Assembly: GCF_024753255.1 (NCBI RefSeq)
Contig: NZ_JANUHA010000025.1
Span: 1 to 57,681, forward strand
Length of the DNA: 57,681 nt
Direction: 5' to 3'
Source: Massilia agri
GTDB lineage: Bacteria > Pseudomonadota > Gammaproteobacteria > Burkholderiales > Burkholderiaceae_D
Position numbers and translations under genes: made by a program. The stretch's first letter is position 1, and the number at the start of each line of letters is the position of its first letter. Below the pieces are notes generated by a model, which saw nothing but the letters and a program-made list of their open reading frames with translations, searched no databases and was not told the origin of the DNA. Below are positions 42,774 through 51,504 of this stretch, one piece after another.

Positions 42774-42895
42774 GTAGGGTGGTCGGCTTCGCCGACCGCG
42801 CGTTCAAGGACAGTATGCAGACCACGGAGCGGGCCGGGATACGTGGTTTGAACGCGCGGACGGCATAGCCAGCTAGGCGCCCCCGTCCACCCTAC
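42774..42895. repeat. REPIN-like element, copy 4 (expanded right arm)
   Basis: This 122-bp element has the left hairpin GGTCGGC-TTC-GCCGACC. The right arm keeps the outer GGACGG/CCGTCC ends but carries about 14 extra bases between GCC and GTCC. The right CTAC (42892-42895) provides the TAG stop of hflC. Confidence 0.8.
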
Positions 42896-43764
42896 TTGGC
42901 GCCCGGCTGCCTGAAGTACTTGAAGAACTCCGAATTCGGATCCACCACCATCACGTCGCCGCGGTTCTTGAAGGTCGCGCGGTAGGCTTCCAGCGAGCGG
43001 TAGTACCTGGCGAATTCCGGGTTCTTGCCGAAGGATTCCGCATAGATCGCGGTCGCCTTCGCGTCACCGTCACCCTTGATCTTCTCGGCCTCGCGGAAGG
43101 CTTCGGCGATGATCACGGTGCGCTGGCGGTCTGCATCGGCGCGGATCTGTTCGGATTCGGCGGCGCCGGTCGAACGCAGTTCGTTGGCCACGCGCACGCG
43201 CTCGGCCTTCATGCGTTCGTACACCGAGTTATTGATCTGCTCGATGTAGTCGACGCGCTTGAGGCGCACGTCCACCACGCCGACGCCGATCTCCTTGGCT
43301 TCGGCCACGACCTTTTCCTTCACCGCATTCATGACGGCGCCGCGCTCGCCCGAGATCACTTCGCGCACGGTGCGCTTGGTGATTTCGTCGTTCAGGGCCG
43401 CCTTGATGATCTGCGACATGCGGTCGCGGGCGCGGCTTTCGTCGCCGCTGAAGGAGACGAAATACAGGCGCGGGTCGACGATGCGCCACTTGACGAAGGC
43501 ATCCACCAGGATGTTCTTCTTCTCCGCCGTGATGAAGCGGTCGGCGTCGGGCGTATCGAGCGTGAGGATGCGCTTGTCCAGGTAGATCACGTTCTGGAAC
43601 GGCGGCGGCAGCTTGAAGTGCAGGCCCGGCTCGGTGATCACGTCACGCACCTGGCCCAGGGCGAACACGATGGCGAAGCGGCGCTGGTCCACGACGAAGA
43701 CGGTGGACGACAGCAGCATCAGGGCAATGAAGCCCGCCACAAATAAAGTTACGAGGCGGTTCAT
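42892..43764 (-). CDS. hflC: HflC, subunit of the FtsH modulator complex
   Basis: This 290-residue membrane-anchored SPFH (band 7) protein forms the HflKC cage around the FtsH protease in the periplasm. An N-terminal membrane helix (about 4-24) leads into the SPFH domain (VVDQRRFAIVFALGQVRDVITEPGLHFKLPPPFQNV). The long charged coiled coil (about 175-250) is typical. It overlaps hflK by one base. The TAG stop lies in a REPIN-like element directly after RQPGAK. Confidence 0.95.
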   Translation of the reverse strand: MNRLVTLFVAGFIALMLLSSTVFVVDQRRFAIVFALGQVRDVITEPGLHFKLPPPFQNVIYLDKRILTLDTPDADRFITAEKKNILVDAFVKWRIVDPRLYFVSFSGDESRARDRMSQIIKAALNDEITKRTVREVISGERGAVMNAVKEKVVAEAKEIGVGVVDVRLKRVDYIEQINNSVYERMKAERVRVANELRSTGAAESEQIRADADRQRTVIIAEAFREAEKIKGDGDAKATAIYAESFGKNPEFARYYRSLEAYRATFKNRGDVMVVDPNSEFFKYFRQPGAK

Positions 43765-45059
43765 TAACGGCTCTCCCGATCACGTGAGGAATCGCGGCTG
43801 CGGCTGTCGCGATTGCGCACCGCATCCATGGCTTGCATGACGTCCGCCGGGGCGCCCGACTGCGGCACCGCCGGCACCTGCTGCGGGCCCGAACGGCTGC
43901 CCACGCCGTCGTTGCCGGCGTTCTGCTGCAGCAACTTGTCCAGCGGCAGGTAGATCATCGGATTGCCCGCGCGCGAATCCACCATCACCTTGCTGGTGCT
44001 GGAGAAGATCTGCTGCATGGTGTCGATGTACATGCGGTCGCGGGTGACTTGCGGGGCCTTCGCATAGGCGGCCACCACCTGGTCGAAGCGCGAGGCGTTG
44101 CCTAGCGCGTTCTCCACCACCATCGAGCGGTAGGCTTCGGCGTCCTGCTGCAGGCGGAAGGCCTGGCCGCGCGCCTGGGGGATCACCTGGTTGGCGTAGG
44201 CTTCGCCCTCGTTGCGGGCGCGGGCGCGGTCCTGGCCGGCCTTGACGGCGTCGTCGAAGGCTTCCTGCACCTGCTCCGGCGGCTGCACCGCCTGCATGGT
44301 CACGTTGGTGATCAGGGCGCCCAGGGCGTAGCGGTCGACGATCTGCTGCATCATCTGGTGCACGTCGGCGGCCACTTTCTCGCGGCCCTCGTAGAGCACG
44401 AAGTCCATCTTGCTCTTGCCCACCACTTCGCGGATGGCCGTTTCGGCGATCTGGCGCACGCTGTCGTCCTGGTCGCGGTTGTTGAACAGCCACTGGACCG
44501 GGTCTTTCAGGGTGTACTGGACCGCGAACTGGATGTCGATGATGTTCTCGTCATCCGTCAGCATCAGGGCTTCCTGCGGCTGTTTGTTGCGCACATTGGC
44601 ACGGTAGCCGATCTCGGCGGTACGGATCTGCGAGACGTTGACGGTCTCGTGGGCCTGGATCGGATACGGCCAGCGCCAGTTGAAACCGGCGCCGGTCTTG
44701 TGGCTGAGCTTGCCGAAGGTGGTCACGACGCCGACCTGGCCTTCCTGGACGATGAAGGCGCCGCTCGCCAGCCAGATCAGGCCGACGATGACGGCCACGA
44801 CGCCGGCGGTGATGCCGGCGCCGCTCGAGCCGCGGTAGGGACCGCCGCCGTCGCCGCCGCCATTGTTGCCATTGCCGCGCGCGCCGAACAGGCGGTTGAG
44901 GCGCGCATTGAAGTCGCGCCAGAGTTGATCGAGGTCCGGCGGGCCTTCACCCGGCCGGCGGCCCTCCTGGGCCTTGTGGTCACCCTGGGGTTTATGCCCC
45001 CAGCGTGGGTCGTTGAGCGACAGTTTGATGCCGCAACGCTTGAGTAAAGAAACGAGCAT
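43764..45059 (-). CDS. hflK: HflK, subunit of the FtsH modulator complex
   Basis: This 431-residue SPFH protein is the partner of HflC. The N-terminus is rich in Gly/Asn (GARGNGNNGGGDGGGPYRGSS), followed by one membrane helix (about 90-113, VIVGLIWLASGAFIV) and the band-7 domain (QEGQVGVVTTFGKLSHKTGAG). A Gln/Ala-rich coiled coil (about 290-340) follows, and the tail is Arg/Ser rich (SRDSSRDRESR). It overlaps hflC by one base and follows hflX by three bases, in the classic order. Confidence 0.95.
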   Translation of the reverse strand: MLVSLLKRCGIKLSLNDPRWGHKPQGDHKAQEGRRPGEGPPDLDQLWRDFNARLNRLFGARGNGNNGGGDGGGPYRGSSGAGITAGVVAVIVGLIWLASGAFIVQEGQVGVVTTFGKLSHKTGAGFNWRWPYPIQAHETVNVSQIRTAEIGYRANVRNKQPQEALMLTDDENIIDIQFAVQYTLKDPVQWLFNNRDQDDSVRQIAETAIREVVGKSKMDFVLYEGREKVAADVHQMMQQIVDRYALGALITNVTMQAVQPPEQVQEAFDDAVKAGQDRARARNEGEAYANQVIPQARGQAFRLQQDAEAYRSMVVENALGNASRFDQVVAAYAKAPQVTRDRMYIDTMQQIFSSTSKVMVDSRAGNPMIYLPLDKLLQQNAGNDGVGSRSGPQQVPAVPQSGAPADVMQAMDAVRNRDSRSRDSSRDRESR

Positions 45060-45062
45060 AGG

Positions 45063-46289
45063 CTAGTGGGGCCCGAATTGGGTGGAAGTTGGCATATTGT
45101 CGGCAGAACCGCCCAAGGAGCCGCCACCCGGCAGCTCGTCTTCGGCGAAGCCAGTGGCTTCGTCCTGCCCTTCGTTCGTATTGTTGTTGCCTCGCGCGGC
45201 CTTCGCTGCCTCGACGATGGCGTCGCGCAGCAAGTCCAGACCAGCGCCGCTATGGGCACTGATGAAAACGCGGCTGATCTTATCATACTCATCACGCTCG
45301 ATCCCGGGCTCCAGCCCGGCCGCATCGATCTTGTTCCAGACCAGGATCTGGGGAACGTGATCGGCGCCGATCTCGCGCAGCACTTCGTTGACCTGCTCGA
45401 TCTGCTCCATGCGTACCGGCGAATTGCCGTCGACCACGTGCAGCAGCAGGTCGGCGTGGATGGTCTCCTCCAGGGTGGCGCGGAACGCCGCCACCAGCTG
45501 GTGCGGCAGCTCGCGCACGAAGCCGACTGTGTCGGAGATCACCACCGACCCCACCTCGTCGCCCAGATACAGGCGGCGGCTGGTGGTGTCCAGGGTTGCG
45601 AACAGCTGGTTCGCAACATACACGCCGGCCTTGGTCAGCGTGTTGAACAGCGTCGACTTGCCGGCATTGGTATAGCCGACCAGCGAGACGGAAAAGGTCT
45701 GGTTGCGGCCGCGCTGGCGGCGCTGGGTCTCGTGCTGCTTGCGCAGCTTGGTCAGACGGGTGCGCAGCATCTTGACGCGCTCGCCGATGAGCCGGCGGTC
45801 GGTCTCGAGCTGGGTTTCACCGGGACCGCGCAGGCCGATACCGCCCTTCTGGCGTTCCAGGTGGGTCCAGCCGCGGATCAGGCGGGTGGCCAGGTGCTGC
45901 AGCTGCGCCAGCTCCACCTGCAGCTTGCCCTCGTGGCTCTGGGCGCGCTGGGCGAAGATGTCGAGGATCAGGCTGGTACGGTCGACCACCCGCACTTCCA
46001 GCCGGCGCTCGAGGTTGCGCTGCTGTGCCGGAGAAAGTGCGTGGTTGAAGATGACGATGTCGACCCCGTCCACCTTGCAGGCCATCTTGATTTCGTCGGC
46101 CTTGCCGCTGCCGACGAAATGGGCGGGATCGGGACTGCTGCGCTTGGCCGTGATCGTGGTGATCGGATCGGCGCCGGCGGAGCGCGCAAGCAGGGACAGC
46201 TCTTCCAGGCTGGCGGAAAAATCGCCAGTACCGAAGTCGATGCCGACCAGCGCTGCGCGCATGGAGGTGTTGCCGGGGGCGTCAGCCAT
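45063..46289 (-). CDS. hflX: ribosome-associated GTPase HflX
   Basis: This 408-residue GTPase rescues or splits stalled ribosomes. An N-terminal HflX domain ends in the LRGPGETQLETDRR motif. The G-domain has G1 GYTNAGKSTLFN, G3 DTVGFVRELP and G4 NKIDAA. A C-terminal low-complexity tail rich in Asn/Glu (NNNTNEGQDEATGF) is longer than in E. coli. It lies five bases after hfq, with which it is cotranscribed. Confidence 0.95.
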   Translation of the reverse strand: MADAPGNTSMRAALVGIDFGTGDFSASLEELSLLARSAGADPITTITAKRSSPDPAHFVGSGKADEIKMACKVDGVDIVIFNHALSPAQQRNLERRLEVRVVDRTSLILDIFAQRAQSHEGKLQVELAQLQHLATRLIRGWTHLERQKGGIGLRGPGETQLETDRRLIGERVKMLRTRLTKLRKQHETQRRQRGRNQTFSVSLVGYTNAGKSTLFNTLTKAGVYVANQLFATLDTTSRRLYLGDEVGSVVISDTVGFVRELPHQLVAAFRATLEETIHADLLLHVVDGNSPVRMEQIEQVNEVLREIGADHVPQILVWNKIDAAGLEPGIERDEYDKISRVFISAHSGAGLDLLRDAIVEAAKAARGNNNTNEGQDEATGFAEDELPGGGSLGGSADNMPTSTQFGPH

Positions 46290-46294
46290 CGGCC

Positions 46295-46531
46295 TTACTC
46301 GGCTTCGGAGTCGAGGTTAAGGTTGACGGCGCGAGCCGGGACGACGGTGGAAATGGCATGCTTGTAGACCATCTGGGTCACGGTATTACGAAGCAGGACG
46401 ACGTACTGGTCGAAGGACTCGATATGGCCTTGCAGTTTGATGCCGTTGACCAGGTAGATGGAGACGGGGACGTGCTCCTTGCGCAAAGCGTTCAGGAATG
46501 GGTCTTGTAACAGTTGCCCTTTGTTGCTCAT
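46295..46531 (-). CDS. hfq: RNA chaperone Hfq
   Basis: This 78-residue Sm-like protein forms a hexamer that pairs small RNAs with mRNAs. The Sm1 region is VPVSIYLVNGIKLQGHIESF, and the Sm2 signature YKHAIST lies near the C-terminus. The distal-face residues and the KH motif are intact. The short tail (NLDSEAE) is usual for betaproteobacteria. The ribosome site GGAG lies seven bases before the ATG. The 140-base gap before it must hold the promoter of the hfq-hflXKC unit. Confidence 0.98.
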   Translation of the reverse strand: MSNKGQLLQDPFLNALRKEHVPVSIYLVNGIKLQGHIESFDQYVVLLRNTVTQMVYKHAISTVVPARAVNLNLDSEAE

Positions 46532-46671
46532 AACAGCTCCGTAATGTTGTTGTAGTTAAAAGTTTGTGGCGATTTGCCGATTTTCAAGTGCCTGGGCCAC
46601 ATTCCGCTGTGGCGAATGAAAGCCCTAAGCTACTGTAACCTGTTTCGCCAATTTTTGTCGTACTGCTACGC

Positions 46672-48015
46672 TTAACTCTGCTCCTTGGCAAATGGATTCT
46701 TCCCGGACTTGAACTCGATGCGCACCGGGGTGCCGACCAGGTTGAATGTGTCGCGGAAATGCTTTTCCAGGTAGCGCTTATAAGGGTCGCTGACGGCTTC
46801 CAGCGCATTGCCGTGAATGACGATGATGGGCGGGTTCTGGCCGCCCTGGTGAGCGTAGCGCATCTTCGGACGGACACTGCCCTTGCGCTTCGGCTCCTGC
46901 TTCTCGATCGCTTCCTGCAGCGCGCGCGTCAGGCGCGGGGTCGACAGGTTGGCGGTGGCGGCGGCGTAGGCCGAGTCCACCGACTTCATCAGCTGGCTGA
47001 TGCCGGTGCCCTTCAGGGCCGAGACGAAGTGGGTCTTGGCGAACGACAGGAAATCCAGCTTGCGGTCGAGGTCCATCTTCACCTGGTCGCGCTGGTCCGA
47101 CTGCAGGCCGTCCCATTTGTTGACGGCGACCACGAGCGCCCTGCCCGACTCCAGGATGAAGCCGGCGATGTGGGCGTCCTGCTCGGAAATATCCTGTTGA
47201 GCATCCAGGAGCAGGATGATCACGTTGGCGTCCGAGATCGACTGCATCGTCTTGATGACCGAGAACTTTTCGATGGCCTCGAAGATCTTGCCGCGGCGGC
47301 GGATGCCGGCGGTGTCGATCAGCGTGTACTTCTTGCCGTCGCGCTCGAAGGGCACTTCGATCGAGTCGCGGGTGGTGCCCGGCATGTCGAAGGCGATCAC
47401 GCGCTGCTCGCCGACCAGGGTGTTGATCAGGGTCGACTTGCCCACGTTCGGGCGGCCGACGATGGCGATCTTGATGCCGTGGTCCGGGTGCTCCGGCTCG
47501 TTTTCCTCGTCCGGACGGTTTTCAAAAGCGAAGTCGAGCGCCTCGTTGACCAGGTCGTGCACGCCGTCGCCGTGGGCGGCCGAGATCACGTAGGGATCGC
47601 CCATGCCGAGTTCGTAGAAATCGGCGGTGACCGAGGTGTACTTCATGCCCTCGGACTTGTTGACCACGAGCATGACCTTGCGGCCCGTCTTGCGCAGGTA
47701 ATCGGTGATGGTCTTGTCGTGCGGGGTCAGGCCCTGGCGGCCGTCGACGATGAACACGACGACGTCGGCTTCCGCCACCGCCTGGCGCGTCTGCTGCGCC
47801 ATTTCGTGCATGATCCCCTCCTTGGCCACCGGTTCGAAACCGCCGGTGTCGATGACCAGGAAGGGGCGCTCGCCGATCCGGCCCTCGCCATAGTGGCGGT
47901 CGCGGGTGAGACCTGGGAGGTCGGCCACCAGCGCGTCGCGCGAACGGGTCAGGCGATTGAACAGGGTCGATTTCCCGACGTTGGGGCGACCTACGAGTGC
48001 GATTACCGGCTTCAT
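46672..48015 (-). CDS. der: ribosome-assembly GTPase Der (EngA)
   Basis: This 447-residue essential GTPase acts in 50S ribosome maturation. It has two consecutive G-domains: the first with GRPNVGKSTLFN and DTGGFE (residues 1-165), the second with GRPNVGKSTLIN, DTAGIRRRGK and NKWD (about 180-345). A C-terminal KH-like domain ends KNPFAKEQS. The length is typical. It follows bamB by nine bases, consistent with the known bamB-der pairing. Confidence 0.97.
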   Translation of the reverse strand: MKPVIALVGRPNVGKSTLFNRLTRSRDALVADLPGLTRDRHYGEGRIGERPFLVIDTGGFEPVAKEGIMHEMAQQTRQAVAEADVVVFIVDGRQGLTPHDKTITDYLRKTGRKVMLVVNKSEGMKYTSVTADFYELGMGDPYVISAAHGDGVHDLVNEALDFAFENRPDEENEPEHPDHGIKIAIVGRPNVGKSTLINTLVGEQRVIAFDMPGTTRDSIEVPFERDGKKYTLIDTAGIRRRGKIFEAIEKFSVIKTMQSISDANVIILLLDAQQDISEQDAHIAGFILESGRALVVAVNKWDGLQSDQRDQVKMDLDRKLDFLSFAKTHFVSALKGTGISQLMKSVDSAYAAATANLSTPRLTRALQEAIEKQEPKRKGSVRPKMRYAHQGGQNPPIIVIHGNALEAVSDPYKRYLEKHFRDTFNLVGTPVRIEFKSGKNPFAKEQS

Positions 48016-48024
48016 GTATTTATT

Positions 48025-49197
48025 CTATTCGACCGCGATGGCGGTCACAGTTCCATTTTGTGTTTGAAAAATCAGGTGCGATCCGGCCACCACGGGGGTG
48101 CCGATGATCTGGCTGCCGTCGGTGGCGGCGCGCGCCAGGAAAGAGCCGTCTTCGCGCGACAGGAAGTGCACATAGCCCTGGTAGTCGCCGACGGCCACGG
48201 CGCGGCCGTAGGACACCGGGGTCGACAGGCGGCGGAAGGCCAGCTTGTCGTTCTTCCAGGCGTTCGCGCCCGTATCGCGGTTATAGGCGTACAGCGCGCC
48301 GTTCACGTCCGGGGCGAAGACGTAGAGCTGGTCGACGGCCACGCCGACGCTCGAGGACAGGTCGCGGGTCCAGCGCTGCGAGCCGCTCGCCGCTTCGAAG
48401 CAGCCCACGCGGCCCTGGTAGGACACGGCGCAGACGTCGGATTCGAACAGCACCGGGTTGCCGCCGATGTCGGTCACGCGCTCCAGTTCGGTGGCGCCGC
48501 GCGAGACACCCACTTCCAGGTCCCAGCGCGGCGCGCCGGTGGCCAGGATCAGGGCCGAGAGCTTGCCGGCCGGCTGGGCGACGATCACGTCGGTCCCCGT
48601 CGTCACCATGCCCGGCGCGGTGCGCAGGGTCAGCGGCGGCGAGGTGCGCTGGGTGGTCCACTTGGTCTGGCCGGTCTTGGCGTCGATGCCGACGATGCGG
48701 TTGTCCAGGCTGCGTGCGACGACGATGCCTTGTGCCACCACCGGCGAGGACAGCAGCTCGCTCGAGAGCTGGGCGTCCCACAGCTTCTTGCCGTCCATGT
48801 CGAAGGCCAGCAGCTTGCCCTTGTCGCCGCCGACGACGATCAGGTTGCCGTCGGTGCCGACGCCGCTGGAGAGCTCGGTGCCCGCCTTGATGCGCCACAT
48901 CAGCTTGCCGGTGGCCGCTTCGACGCGGGCGATGTCGCCGCCGTTGCTGGCGACCACCACGGTGTTGCCGGCCAGCGCAGGCGAGAAGGTGAAGGCCCCG
49001 GCCTTGCCGATATCGAGCTTCCACGCGGTGCGCACGGCCATCGTGCCCTTCAGCTCGACGAGCGGGGCCGGCTGGTCGCCCTTCTCCTTGGACGAGAAAG
49101 GATTGAGCTTGCTGAGCGAGGACAGCTGCGGAACGCTCGAGCAGCCCGTCACCAGGGCCAGTACACCAACACCAACAAGTTTGCTGCTAATACGCAT
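48025..49197 (-). CDS. bamB: outer-membrane assembly lipoprotein BamB
   Basis: This 390-residue lipoprotein helps BamA fold beta-barrel proteins into the outer membrane. ATG 49197 places the lipobox LVTGC (Cys19) correctly; a longer in-frame start is not credible. The body is an eight-bladed PQQ-like propeller with repeated units such as GTELSSGVGTDGNLIVVGGD and AWKNDKLAFRRLSTPVSYG. It lies between yfgM and der. A hairpin in front of it (49234-49270) may adjust its expression. Confidence 0.95.
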   Translation of the reverse strand: MRISSKLVGVGVLALVTGCSSVPQLSSLSKLNPFSSKEKGDQPAPLVELKGTMAVRTAWKLDIGKAGAFTFSPALAGNTVVVASNGGDIARVEAATGKLMWRIKAGTELSSGVGTDGNLIVVGGDKGKLLAFDMDGKKLWDAQLSSELLSSPVVAQGIVVARSLDNRIVGIDAKTGQTKWTTQRTSPPLTLRTAPGMVTTGTDVIVAQPAGKLSALILATGAPRWDLEVGVSRGATELERVTDIGGNPVLFESDVCAVSYQGRVGCFEAASGSQRWTRDLSSSVGVAVDQLYVFAPDVNGALYAYNRDTGANAWKNDKLAFRRLSTPVSYGRAVAVGDYQGYVHFLSREDGSFLARAATDGSQIIGTPVVAGSHLIFQTQNGTVTAIAVE

Positions 49198-49233
49198 ATT
49201 CTTTAACCTTGTTCCTGGACTGTAAAGGACGCA

Positions 49234-49270
49234 AAGCCCGCGCATACCTCAGCCGGCATGCGCGGGCCTT
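49234..49270 (-). terminator. GC-rich hairpin between yfgM and bamB
   Basis: AAG-CCCGCGCAT pairs with ATGCGCGGG-CCTT (one-base bulge); a short TTT follows on the minus strand. It may be a weak terminator or attenuator inside the operon. Confidence 0.45.
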
Positions 49271-49282
49271 CAATCATGGGAG

Positions 49283-49960
49283 TTACGCGGCCGCTTTCGC
49301 TTCGCCGGCCTTCGCGTCTTTGTCCGCCGGCACGCTGCCGCCGATGGCTTCGAGCTTGACCTGGACCAGCTGGCGGCCCGGGTTTTCCTTCGCCATCGCG
49401 GCGTAGGCGGCGGTGTAGGCCTGGTGTGCTTCGGCCAGCTTGTTCTGCGCCACCAGCACGTCGCCCTTGCGGTCCGACACTTCGGCCGAGAAGGTCGCCG
49501 GATACTGCTCGTTCAGCAGCTTCATGGCCGCGTCATAGGACTTCTCGTCCAGCAGGACGCCGGCCAGGCGCAGCTTCGCGATGGCCTTGTACTCGTCGTT
49601 GCCGTGGTCGGCGGCCCACTGCAGCTGGGCCTTGGCGGTCTTCAGGTCGTTTGCCTCGAAGGCGGTCTTGGCGGCGCCCAGGGCGGCCATCTGCGCGTAG
49701 GCGGTGCCTTCGTACTTCTTCTGGATGTCGCCGGCGATGCGCTGGGCCTTGGCGTTGTCGTTCGCGGTCACGGCATTCTGCAGCTCGTCGTACAGCGCCG
49801 AGGCCTCGACGGCCTGGGTGCGCTTGTGCGAATTCCAGTAGTTGTAGCCGGCGTAGGAACCCAGCGCGATGATCAGCACCCACATGATGAGGTTGCCGAA
49901 GCGGGCCCAAAAGGCCTTGAAAGTCGCTATCTGTTCCTGTTCTTCGAGATCGTATGCCAT
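49283..49960 (-). CDS. yfgM: YfgM-type TPR ancillary membrane protein
   Basis: This 225-residue protein has a short acidic cytoplasmic start (MAYDLEEQEQIATFKAFWAR), one membrane helix (about 21-42) and a periplasmic TPR-like helical domain. YfgM associates with the SecYEG/PpiD chaperone network. The ASALYDELQNAV and AYTAAYAAM repeats match the family, and the tail is Ala/Lys rich (KAGEAKAAA). The position between hisS and bamB is the standard one. Confidence 0.9.
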   Translation of the reverse strand: MAYDLEEQEQIATFKAFWARFGNLIMWVLIIALGSYAGYNYWNSHKRTQAVEASALYDELQNAVTANDNAKAQRIAGDIQKKYEGTAYAQMAALGAAKTAFEANDLKTAKAQLQWAADHGNDEYKAIAKLRLAGVLLDEKSYDAAMKLLNEQYPATFSAEVSDRKGDVLVAQNKLAEAHQAYTAAYAAMAKENPGRQLVQVKLEAIGGSVPADKDAKAGEAKAAA

Positions 49961-50006
49961 GTTCTGCTCTGTTGTTCTGGTTGTGGGTGGATCGGTTGGG
50001 TACTGC

Positions 50007-51365
50007 TTACGGACGGTGGTGGTGGCCGTGTTCCGCGCAGTTCTCGTCGTCGCAGTCGTGATCGCCGCCGCCGATGATCTGGTCGACCACGTGGTCCACG
50101 AGCTCCTCGAAGGCGACGCTGGTCTGCTGCTGCTCGCCCGCTTCGCCGCGCATGGACTTCACCGCCGCCTGGCCCTTGGCCATCTCGTCTTCGCCGATGA
50201 TGACGGCGAAGGCGGCGCCGCTGCCGTCGGCCTTCTTCATCTGGCTCTTGAAGCTGCCCGCGCCGGCCGGCGTTGCGCAATGTAACACAACATCCAGGCC
50301 GGCATCCCGCAGGCGCTCGGCCATGATGAAGGCCTGCAGCTGGGCCGCTTCGCCCTGGTGGACCATGTAGACGTCGCACTGCGCCGGGGCCTGCTGTTCG
50401 CCGAGGCCCTTCATCAGCTCGATGATGCGCTCCATGCCCATCGCGAAGCCGACCGCCGGCGTCGGCTTGCCGCCGAACTGCTCGATCAGCGGATCGTAGC
50501 GGCCGCCCGCGCAGATGGTGCCCTGCGAGCCCAGCTCGTCGGTGACCCATTCGAACACGGTGCGGTTGTAGTAGTCCAGGCCGCGCACCAGGCGCGGGTT
50601 GATGGTGTACTGCACGGCGTTGCGGTCGAGGATGTTCTTCAGGCCTTCTAGGTGTGCCAGCGATTCCTCGCCCAGGTAGTCCAGCAGCTTGGGCGCGCCG
50701 CCCACCATGTCCTGCATGGCAGGATTCTTGGTGTCGAGGATGCGCAGCGGATTGCTGTGCAGGCGGCGCTTGGCTTCCGCGTCGAGGATGTCCTCGTGCT
50801 TTTCCAGGTAGGCGATCAGGTCGGCGCGGTGGCGCAGGCGCTCGTCGGCGTTACCGATGGAGTTCAGTTCCAGGCGCACGTTCTGCAGGCCCAGGTCGTC
50901 CCACAGGCGGCGGCACAGCATGATCAGCTCGGCGTCGATGTCCGGGCCCGAGAAGCCCACGGCTTCGGCGCCGAACTGGAAGAACTGGCGGTAGCGGCCG
51001 CGCTGCGGACGCTCGTGGCGGAACATCGGGCCCTTGTACCACAGGCGCTTGGGGCCGTCGTAGACGAGGTTATGCTCGATGACGGCGCGCACGGCGCCGG
51101 CCGTGCCTTCCGGGCGCAGGGTCAGCTGGTCGCCGTTCATCGAATCCTCGAAGGAGTACATCTCCTTCTCGACGACGTCGGTGACGGCGCCGATGGCGCG
51201 CACGAACAGGGACGTATCCTCGACGATCGGGGTGACGATCTTCTGGTAGCCGTAGCTCTTGAGGATGGTCTCGGCGGTGTTCTCGAACAGCTCCCACATC
51301 GGTGCGTCTTGCGGGAGGATGTCGTTCATGCCTTTGACGGCGACGATTTTTTCTGGTTTGGACAT
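50007..51365 (-). CDS. hisS: histidyl-tRNA synthetase
   Basis: This 452-residue class IIa synthetase charges tRNA-His. Motif 1 is in ETILKSYGYQKIVTPIVEDT, motif 2 in GPMFRHERPQRGRYRQFFQF, the HisA-type motifs are LVRGLDYYNRTVFEW and CAGGRYDPLI, and motif 3 is VGFAMGMERI. A His/Asp-rich tail (GGGDHDCDDENCAEHGHHH) is an uncommon extension and may bind metal. The start is 13 bases from a REPIN-like element, which pushes it away from ispG; the ribosome site is weak. Confidence 0.96.
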   Translation of the reverse strand: MSKPEKIVAVKGMNDILPQDAPMWELFENTAETILKSYGYQKIVTPIVEDTSLFVRAIGAVTDVVEKEMYSFEDSMNGDQLTLRPEGTAGAVRAVIEHNLVYDGPKRLWYKGPMFRHERPQRGRYRQFFQFGAEAVGFSGPDIDAELIMLCRRLWDDLGLQNVRLELNSIGNADERLRHRADLIAYLEKHEDILDAEAKRRLHSNPLRILDTKNPAMQDMVGGAPKLLDYLGEESLAHLEGLKNILDRNAVQYTINPRLVRGLDYYNRTVFEWVTDELGSQGTICAGGRYDPLIEQFGGKPTPAVGFAMGMERIIELMKGLGEQQAPAQCDVYMVHQGEAAQLQAFIMAERLRDAGLDVVLHCATPAGAGSFKSQMKKADGSGAAFAVIIGEDEMAKGQAAVKSMRGEAGEQQQTSVAFEELVDHVVDQIIGGGDHDCDDENCAEHGHHHRP

Positions 51366-51377
51366 GGCTATCTTTCT

Positions 51378-51500
51378 GTAGGGTGGTCGGCTCTGCCGAC
51401 CGCGCGTTCAACTCACGGATGCGCTGTGGCAAAGCATGCCGGAGTTGAACGCGCGGAGTAAATTGGTCCAGTGGACCAATTTACGAGCCGTCCACCCAAC
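51378..51500. repeat. REPIN-like element, copy 5 (right arm carrying a second palindrome)
   Basis: This 123-bp element lies between ispG and hisS. The left hairpin is GGTCGGC-TCT-GCCGACC. The right hairpin is interrupted by a perfect palindrome with a 12-bp stem (GTAAATTGGTCC / GGACCAATTTAC, 51457-51483). Its outer end reads CAAC instead of CTAC, so no TAG stop is made; ispG stops four bases beyond it. Confidence 0.8.
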
Positions 51501-51504
51501 GGTT

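Noticed and set aside
46759..49206. 815-residue open frame antisense to der and bamB
   Set aside because: Shadow frame created by GC3 bias; both minus-strand genes are intact and conserved.
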